Shown here: piece by piece, positions 55,682 to 64,000 of the stretch
Numbering within the stretch: position 1 is the stretch's first letter
Layout: every line of letters begins with the position of its first letter
Assembly: GCF_036373705.1 (NCBI RefSeq)
Contig: NC_089863.1
Span: forward strand, 1,184,501 to 1,248,500
Source: Amia ocellicauda
Taxonomy: Eukaryota; Chordata; Actinopteri; Amiiformes; Amiidae
DNA: 64,000 nucleotides
Direction of reading: 5' to 3'
Translations under genes and position numbers: made by a program
Notes under the pieces: generated by a model
Databases searched by the model: none
What the model saw: only the letters and a program-made list of their open reading frames with translations
Told to the model about the DNA's origin: nothing

Positions 55682-56910
55682 CTACACACAACACACTACA
55701 CACACACACACACACACTAAACAGCCTGCAGTACACACATACTACACACACACACTAAACAGCCTGCAGTACACACATACTACACACACACACTAAACAG
55801 CCTGCAGTACACACATACTACACACACACACACTAAACAGCCTGCAGTACACACATACTACACACACACAATAAACACCCTGCAGTACACACATACTACA
55901 CACACACACTAAACAGCCTGCAGTACACACATACTACACACACACACACTAAACAGCCTGCAGTACACACACACACACACTAAACAGCCTGCAGTACACA
56001 CATACTACACACACACAATAAACACCCTGCAGTACACACATACTACACACACACACACTAAACAGCCTGCAGTACACACACACACACACACACACTAAAC
56101 AGCCTGCAGTACACACATACTACACACACACACTAAACAGCCTGCAGTACACACATACTACACACACACACTAAACAGCCTGCAGTACACACATACTACA
56201 CACACACACACTAAACAGCCTGCAGTACACACATACTACACACACACAATAAACACCCTGCAGTACACACATACTACACACACACACTAAACAGCCTGCA
56301 GTACACACATACTACACACACACACACTAAACAGCCTGCAGTACACACACACACACACACACACACTAAACAGCCTGCAGTACACACATACTACACACAC
56401 ACAATAAACACCCTGCAGTACACACATACTACACACACACACACTAAACAGCCTGCAGTACACACACACACACACACACACACTAAACAGCCTGCAGTAC
56501 ACACATACTACACACACACAATAAACACCCTGCAGTACACACATACTACACACACACAATAAACACCCTGCAGTACACACATACTACACACACACACAAT
56601 AAACACCCTGCAGTACACACATACTACACACACACACAATAAACACCCTGCAGTACACACATACTACACACACACACAATAAACACCCTGCAGTACACAC
56701 ATACTACACACACACAATAAACACCCTGCAGTACACACATACTACACACACAATAAACACCCTGCAGTACACACATACTACACACACACACAATAAACAC
56801 CCTGCAGTACGCACATACTACACACACACACAATAAACACCCTGCAGTACGCACATACTACACACACACACTAAACACCCTGCAGTACGCACATACTACA
56901 CACACAAACA
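55682..56910. repeat. 38-bp minisatellite upstream of PFN1
   Basis: More than 30 copies of AAACAGCCTGCAGTACACAC with ATACTACACACACACACT. Two sequence types occur: ACTAAACAGCC, mostly on the left, and AATAAACACCC, mostly on the right. Confidence 0.94.
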
Positions 56911-56930
56911 CTAACTCACTCTGTCTCTCA

Positions 56931-57005
56931 GTTCAGTTCCATTGAGCTGTGCTTTATTGTCATGGCCATTGCAAGCAGTATTGCCAAAGCAGTTTACATC
57001 ATTAT
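56931..57005. mobile_element. Dispersed repeat fragment (TTTATTGTCATGGCCATTGC type)
   Basis: CTGTGCTTTATTGTCATGGC, then TATTGCCAAAGCAGTTTAC. Similar wording at 34276-34400 suggests a dispersed fish element. Boundaries are approximate. Confidence 0.4.
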
Positions 57006-57384
57006 ACATATTGGTACACATAGCGGGGGGGTGGAGTGTGTGTGTGTATATAAATATATATAGTATATAAGCCCATCTCTCTCTCTCTTTCTCTCTCTGG
57101 CCTCGGCTCGGATAGATACAGGCCCTGTGCAGTGCAGTTCAGCACTAGATACTGTAGTACAGCACAGCACAGTACACATGCAGTAAAGCAGTGCTGTAAT
57201 GTGTAGTACAGCACAGTCCAGCCCGGCGGTGCAGGGGGAGCCCGGGGGAACTCTGTCAGCTCAGCGCAGAATCCTAGTGACTCTCCCCAGGGAACTTTGG
57301 TGATTTTACTGCAGGTGTAAAAATATTCACTGGATTACATCACAAGTGACACACTGCGTCAGTATGGCCCCGACTGTGCTGTCA

Positions 57385-57442
57385 CACTGAGCTGTGTTGT
57401 TACACTGTAACTGTTACACTGTGCTGTGTTGTTACACTGAGG

Positions 57443-57494
<52 letters not shown>

Positions 57495-58075
57495 TATTTA
57501 ATGGCAGACGCCCTTATCCAGGGTGACTTACAAAACATACGATTAATATAAAAGTGCACTACAGTCTAGAATACAGATCAAAGCATAGTACAAATTACAA
57601 GTTCACTGTTACACTGTGCTGTGCTGTCACACTGAGGTGTTACACTGTGCTGTTTTGTTACACTGTACTGTGCTGATGTGTTACACTGTGTTGTTACACT
57701 GTTGTGCTGTTACACTGTGCTGTGTTGTTGCACTGTGTTGTTGTACTGTACTGTGCTGATACACTGTGCTGTGACATTTACTGTTACGCTGTGCTGTTAC
57801 ACTGTGCTGTGTTGTTGCACTGTGCTGTTACACTGTGTTGATCTGTTACACTGTGTTGTTACACTGTGTTGTTACACTGTGCTGTGCTGTGCTGTACTGT
57901 TACACTGTGTTGATCTGTTACACTGTGCTGTGCTGATGTGTTACACTGTGTTGTTACACTGTTGTGCTGTTACACTGTGCTGTGTTGTTGCACTGTTCTG
58001 TGCTGGGTTGTTACACTGTGTTGTTACACTGTGCTGTGCTGTTACACTGTGTTGTTGCACTGCTCTGTGTTGCGT
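57385..58075. repeat. GTTACACTGTGCTGTGTT satellite with an (ATT)n and SINE/LINE-tail insert
   Basis: Irregular units GTTACACTGTGCTGTG and GTTGTTACACTGT. The array is interrupted at 57446-57610 by (ATT)n and GGCAGACGCCCTTATCCAGG then GTGACTTACAAAA, the 3' tail of a common fish retroposon, the same tail type as at 50385. Confidence 0.85.
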
Positions 58076-61000
58076 GTTGGGGCAGGTGCTTCCTGCCTCC
58101 CGTGTGAAATGTGTCAGCCAGGTAAGAGCATGTGACCGCACCCCCACCAGGACACACTGCTCTCCAGTAACAGAGCAGCAGCACAACACTCACACAACAG
58201 GGAGCGCAGCTGTAGGAGCAGCACAGCGGCTGACTGACAGTGCGTGAGTGTGTGTGTGTGTGCATGTGTGAGAGTCTCTGTGCTCATCAGATAAAGCCGC
58301 TGTCAGCCGTGTTCCTCTCAGTAGTTGAATGTCAGCGCAGACGGCGACCACATCCTGACCCCAGCGCTTGGCTCAGTCACACAGCCGTCTTTCGATCTGA
58401 GTCTTTCTTCGTCTCTCTGTCTGTCCTCCTTTCTCTCCATCTACCTTCCCGTTTTTCTCTCTCTCTCTATCTCTGTCAACAAGTCACAACCTGGCAGCAG
58501 GAATCCATGGCTCCAGGTTGTTTTCAATCTGCAGCCCCCACCCCCTCTCTCTCTCTCCCCTCCAGTCAGCTGGCGAGAACACAACCTGTGTCTGAACATG
58601 AGAGAGGGAGAGGGTGATGGGGGAGTGAGAGTGAGAGACACAGGGTGTGGGGCAGTGCTGCGTTGTCCCTGCTGGGTGAGCCGAGGTCCGGGGTCAGGAT
58701 GTGAGTCTGTGGGAGGGTAGTGTGTTTTGGGGCAGTGAAGCAGGAAGTGACCTCACCCTCCACTTCCCCCTGCCCACTCTCTCCCCTCTCCGGGCTCCCC
58801 TGTGTGCGGGTGTCGGCCCATCTCTGTCCCCAGTCTGGACCGGCTCCAGAGCCCGGTCTCCGTTCAGGGGCCCGCACTGTGAGGCCTCTGTCTGGGGCCC
58901 CTGTCTGATGGAGCTCAGGGCCGTGGTCCAGCTCTCGCTCTCGCTCTGTCCCGCCCCCTCCCACTCACTTCTCTGTGGCCGAGTGACCAAGTGTAAAAAT
59001 AACAACCAGAGACGAGGCTGCTGAGAATAAACGACACCAGAGCTTTTTCAGAGCACAGAGACAGAGAGACGGACAGCCGGACTGGACCCTCTGACAGACT
59101 CATACGCAGTTAGTGTGTCAGTCAGTCAGTCAGTCGGTGTATCAGTGAGTCAGTCAGTCAGTGAGTCATGTTTAACTCTTTCTTCTTTTTTCAGTCTGGT
59201 TTTGATTTGCAAATGTACCCAAATCCCCAAACTGGTCAGGAGTCGTCCAGCACTGCACACTGGGGCTCAGAGCCGGTGTGTGGGAGAGTGCGTGTCTCTG
59301 CGTTTGTGCATCAGTGTGTGTGTTTGTGTCTGAAACGCAGCGGCTGAGATCAGACATGCAGGGACCAGCGGTGTGCCATCCCATTACTTACACAACCCCT
59401 AACCCCCCCCAGGCTCCTTACTCAATACAATGATCTGGAATGTGTACAGTTTTCTCTTTCTCCCCCCCCCTCTCCCTCTCCAACTCCAACTCCCTCCCCT
59501 TCTCCTGTCTGACTCTGCCGTTTATCTGCTCACATCTGCCCCGACGGCTGAGGACTTAAATCAGCAAACGGTCTCCATTACAACTGCGCTGGGCGTCTCG
59601 CACCACAGCTGTGCGGCTCCCTCCCTCCCTCCTGTGTGCGTCAGCGTGTGTGCGAGCGTGTGCGTGTCAAAGCCTGCCTCTCGGTGCTGTGCACAGGCGT
59701 GTCACGGTCCTGGTGCAGCCCGCCATGCCGTAAGGAGGGAGCAACGGGGCAGGAACGCAGGGGAATGCACCGAATTCCAGGCTGGGCGGCCGGGGGCAGG
59801 TCTGAGCAGGACACGGGTACACAAACCCCACACAACACACAATAACACAGACACAGACTCGCACAACACTGAGGAGCTGAGCAGCTCACACATTCACAGT
59901 GACACACATCCAATAAAACAGACACTAACAATGACACAATAACATTTACTGTGACACACAATACTCACACTCACGACGACACACACAATAACACACACAT
60001 TCACTGTGATGACCACTAACCCAGACATACCGACTCACACATATACGTACACCATCACCAACAACAGAGACACGCACATTAATACACACGCACTCGCAGG
60101 CCCCGCCTCAGCCCACAGACACACACACACAACAATGCCAAGTGCAATGAAGGCCAGGACAGCAGCTTGTAGTAAATCATTAAATGGTCTCTTTATGGCA
60201 CAGACTAACACAGAGGTACAATACAAAATAGAAACCGTATACTGTGGTGCAGCCGGGGGGAGGAGCCAGGGCGGTGCTGAAGGGGGTCAGGGGTCAGTAC
60301 AGGCCAACAGAGCGTCAAGAAATAAAAACACAGAACAGCAGTAGCAACACAAAGCACTCGGGTTGGGCCCCTCTGGACAAAGACACGGGCCCAGCCCAGC
60401 GAAGTCCAGTCCAGTGTAGGAGTCTAGTCCAGTGTAGCAATGTCCTGTCCAGTCTAGTCTAATCCAGTCTAGTCCACGTTAGTCCAGTCCAGTGTAGTCT
60501 AGTCTAGTCCAGGATTGTCCAGTCCAGTGTAGTGTTGTTTAGTGTAGCGCACAACCAGCCCCGTCCTGGACTGGAGAAACGTACCCCCATCCTCACTCCC
60601 ACACTGCACCTCACTGCTCTGTAGTTCACTGCACTGTGGTGAGGTTTACTGTGGATTACTGCACGTAACTTCTGTAGTTTACTGCATGGTAGTATACTGC
60701 ACTGTGCCGCAGTTTACTGTAGATTACTGCCCCTCACTGCTCTGTAGTTCACTGCACTGTGGTGCGGTTTACTGTGGATTACGGCACATAACTTCTGCAG
60801 TTTACTGCACTGTGCCGCAGTTTACTGTGGATTACTGCACCTAACTGTTCTGTAGTTCACTGCATTGCACTTCACTGCAGTTTACTGTGGATTACTGCAC
60901 TGCACCTCACTGTCCTGTAGTTCACTGTGCTGTGCTATAGTTTACCACACTGTACTGCAGTTCCCTGTAGTGCTTTGCCGCACTGCGGCACGCTGGACCG

Positions 61001-61829
61001 GGCTGCAGTCCCACAGCACAAGCAGTGACAGGTAAAGCAGCAGTGATCCTGTGTGTGTTGTTTTAATTACCTTCATATATTGTAACTGAGGTTTGTTGTC
61101 CATGGCTTCGTTAATTTCCAAAATTAAAAAAAGTTACATTAAAAGGTAAAAGTAAAAAGCGGTGATAATAGCGGCGCAGACAGCAGCGTGTTACTGTGTG
61201 TGTTAGTGTTGTGTATCGAAAGCAGCGCAAACATGAGCAGCGAAAACACAGACGGCAGGGAACCCCCTACGACACAGCACCCTCGAACCGACCAGCCCAA
61301 TTAAGAGCAATTAAGCAATTAAGTGATTGAGAGGGCATTGAGGGAAGGAACATCATCAATAAATCATCGAAGCACATCGCAATAGGATCCAGTTAATTGA
61401 TTTTCATTAATTACTTCATATAATGTCAGATTTTATTTGTTTTGATTGCAAAAATTAAACGTGTCCGAGAGAGAGAGAGACGTACAAACGGGACACAGCA
61501 CTGGTCTGGTCCAGAGGGGGTCAAGTGTAAAATGAGTAAAAAGACAGGGAGGGGGAGAGAGAGACCAGACGGAGACAAACAGACAGCTTGAATAATTACA
61601 AAAATCCCCAAATTAAAAATATATATTTAAAAAAAGTGTCCCTGTTCCCTCAGAGCAGCGCAGAGAGACGAGTCTGCAGGGGAGAGGGAGGGGGCAGATC
61701 TATGTGTAAGCGGGGAGTAGTAGCAGCAGTAGTACAGTATTAGTAGTGAGAGGGAGGGAGCGAGGGGTGTGAGAGAGAGAGTGCGTGTGTGTTTGGTCAG
61801 TGTGTGTGTGTATCAGTGTGTCGTTTCGT
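58076..61829. other. Intergenic space between PFN1 and RNF167, including RNF167 3' UTR
   Basis: Mostly unique, with CT-rich tracts, an AGTCC array at 60402-60535 and a degenerate CACTGCAGTTTACTGTGGAT repeat at 60600-60980. AT-rich 61060-61630 probably includes the RNF167 3' UTR end; TTTATT at 61433-61438 (AATAAA on the minus strand) is a candidate signal. I see no further gene. Confidence 0.55.
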
Positions 61830-62644
61830 TCACACGTCCACGGCACCCCGCCCTCCTCTCCCTCTCCGTCCGCGTCTCTGCGCTGCGGGGAGCAGGCGGG
61901 TGGTGTCTCCTTCCTCCTCTTCCTCCTCCTCCTCCTCCTCCTCCTCCTCCTCCTCAGAGAGACTCCGGCCACAGCCCTCCCCCGCCACCAGCCCTTCCTC
62001 CGCAGCCGGGCCGAAGTAGTGGTCGTCTCGAGGGGGAGGGAGCAGGTCCAGCGGGGAGCAGGGCGCCATGGAGCCGAAGGCGGGGCTGCTGCCCAGGTGC
62101 ATGCTGGGAGGGCAGGAGGCGGCCGCGAACAGGGCGGAGGCAGAGGGGGAGCCCGGGGCCGAGGGGCGCAGCAGGGGCGTGCGCTCGGTGTCGGAGCCCT
62201 CCCCTCCCTCCGCCTCCGGCCTCCTCCCCCTCTCCTGGCCCTGCTCCTCCTCCTCCTCCCCCACCTCCCTGGGCCCCCGCCGGCCGCCCCCCCCCTCGCC
62301 GTCGGACTCGGACTCGGAGTAGTCGGCCGCCCCCCCCCGGGTGACACGCTGCTTGCAGACCGGGCAGGTCTTCTTCGTCTGCGTGAGCCACGGGTCGACA
62401 CACTTACAGTGGTAGGCTAGAGGGAGGGGGAGGGAGCAGGAGGCGGACCGATTCAGACCAAATTCAGCATAGTAACAGTATCACATTGCATGTAAACACA
62501 CACTCACAATCTCTCTCACACATATTCTCCCTCTCCCTCTCCCTCTCCTCCACCCCCTCTCACCGTGGGAGCAGGGCAGGATCCGGAGTTTCTCCCCCTC
62601 CTCGTACTCGTCCAGGCAGATGGCGCACACGTCGTACACGTCAC
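61830..62644 (-). CDS. RNF167: RING finger protein 167, C-terminal part (gene continues past the right edge)
   Basis: PA-TM-RING family E3 ubiquitin ligase of endosomes and lysosomes. Two exons are seen: 62644-62564 and 62416-61830; the PA domain and membrane segment lie beyond the window. The RING-H2 reads [21 protein letters not shown], then [21 protein letters not shown], with all eight zinc ligands (CxxC, C, H, H, C, CxxC). The intron falls between the first and second His. The tail is long and acidic: Ser/Glu/Gly-rich, ERTPLLRPS (a lysosomal-type dileucine motif), a conserved [11 protein letters not shown]-like stretch, then about 17 Glu in a row coded by GAG/GAA repeats, ending GAVDV. 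RNF13 is the nearest alternative, but ERTPLL and the neighbours favour RNF167. Confidence 0.9.
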
Positions 62645-64000
62645 CTGAACACAGACGGACACGGGTCACTGCTGGTCACACATAGAGAGAGACGGGGACA
62701 GGGACAGAGAGAGAGAGAAAGAGAGGGAGGGAGTGGGCCAGAGAGAGAGAGGAACAGGGACAGATGGAGATAGACAAGCTGGGACAAAAACCTAGGCCTT
62801 ATAATATACAACAATACAGCAAGTGTGTGTCAGTGTGTTGTGTGTGCATGTGTGTAAGTGTGTGTGTGTGTGTATTTGTGTGCCTGTGTGTGTGTCAGTG
62901 TGTGTTTGTGAGAGAGTACTTAGGTGGAACAGACAGTTCCCGTTCGGAGATGCCAGTGGAAATGTTTGTTAGTTTGTTCTTGGTTTTATTTCCACCTGAA
63001 ACTTGTGCGACACAATACAGCACAACACAGTGCCGCACAACGCAGCATAGCCCTCTATGGAGACAGATGAACAGACACAGAGACACACATTCACACACTC
63101 TCACACACACACACACACAGTCTGTTTGCAGTTGCTCTGCACACTTGCTGCTCTCTGAGAAAGGGAAGGTGGAAGCGTCTCTCTGTACTTCCTGTTTGTG
63201 CAGCGAGCCGCCCAGCTGATACAGGAAGTGGTTTGAGTGAGAGCAAGAGCACGACCCCCCCGCCCTCGCTGGAGCAATGACACACCCACACACGCACCTA
63301 TAGATACACACACACACGCACCTATAGATACACACGCACACGCGCACACACACACACACACACGTATAAACACACGCATAGACACACACACATAGATGCA
63401 CACACACGCATGTATAGATGCACACACACATGCATAGATACACACAGACAGGCACACACACATACACACTCAGTCATACACACAGACTGTGACCTTATAA
63501 GGATCTATGTGCAAATAGAGTGAGAAAAAGAGAGAAGGGAGGGGGAGGAAAAGAGAAAGAGGGGATGTGATAGAGCGAGAGAGAGAGAGAGAGAGGGAGG
63601 GAGGAGGGCAGCGGAGGGCCAGGCAATTGGGGAGGGTGGGGAGACCCAGACTGGGGAGCTACTCTTATGAAAATGGAAAAATGAAAGAAAAAAGCAAACA
63701 TCTAGTAGACCTGCGAGTGTGTAGTGTGATCCGGGCGTCAGCGCGTTTCACACCTCCGCTCCACATGCACACACACACACACGCGCACACACACTCTCAC
63801 TCTCTCTCTCTCTCTCTAACTCTCTAACAACCAGACGCACACTGTATGCACACACCCCCTGCACTGGAACACACAAACACACCCTAAACAAACAGTACTA
63901 AAAACTAATTAAATTAATAAACAAACAAACCCTTTAATTAATTAATTAACCCCAGAGCAAGGCCCTTGGCTCAGGGACAGGTGCCTCAGGGTCAGCAGGA
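62645..64000. other. RNF167 intron sequence with simple repeats
   Basis: Lies upstream of the RING exon on the minus strand, so it should be intronic. (GT)n occurs near 62850-62910, (CA)n with CACCTATAGATACACA units at 63290-63480 and GA tracts at 63570-63605. I found no exon for the membrane-proximal segment here. Confidence 0.6.

Noticed and set aside
62645-64000. Upstream RNF167 exons within the window
   Set aside because: I searched the minus strand for the basic juxtamembrane segment and splice sites and found only simple repeats.

Overview
The window is nuclear DNA of a ray-finned fish. The evidence is short GT-AG exons separated by introns full of minisatellites, CpG-rich promoters, fish-type Tc1 elements and LINE tails, and a gene set matching a human 17p13.2 neighbourhood. 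The species cannot be named from the sequence.

I rebuilt seven protein genes exon by exon; the reading frame closes across every junction listed. From left to right: (1) CAMTA2, plus strand, 959-25342. It lacks only its most 5' exon(s) and codes CG-1, TIG, ankyrin and IQ regions of a calmodulin-binding transcription factor. (2) MOSPD3-like MSP-domain membrane protein, minus, 27294-28272. (3) SLC25A11, the mitochondrial 2-oxoglutarate carrier, plus, 29550-32875. (4) SPAG7, plus, 34712-38478, with a near-intact Tc1/mariner transposon in its fifth intron. (5) A muscle-type enolase (ENO3), minus, 44147-47133, 434 aa. (6) Profilin 1, minus, 52093-54896, 140 aa. (7) The C-terminal two exons of the RING ubiquitin ligase RNF167, minus, 61830-62644; the rest lies beyond the right edge.

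The genes are not one pathway. They are a conserved block of housekeeping and muscle genes. MOSPD3 and SLC25A11 are head to head across a 1.3 kb promoter region carrying a 50-bp tandem array with an inverted CCAAT box and a CRE-like half-site in each unit. SPAG7 and ENO3 converge on a 4.3 kb CA-rich satellite that a solo LTR has split. ENO3, PFN1 and RNF167 all point left.

More than a quarter of the window is tandem repeat. The largest is a 6.3 kb G/T-rich minisatellite in CAMTA2 intron 10 with an internal 1,446-bp higher-order duplication. Mobile DNA includes a DD36E ('Incomer'-type) Tc1/mariner element with perfect 29-bp inverted repeats, a hAT-like non-autonomous element with a decayed Tc1 nested inside it, a solo LTR, a LINE 3' fragment and several small remnants. 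I saw no tRNA, rRNA, CRISPR or prokaryotic feature.
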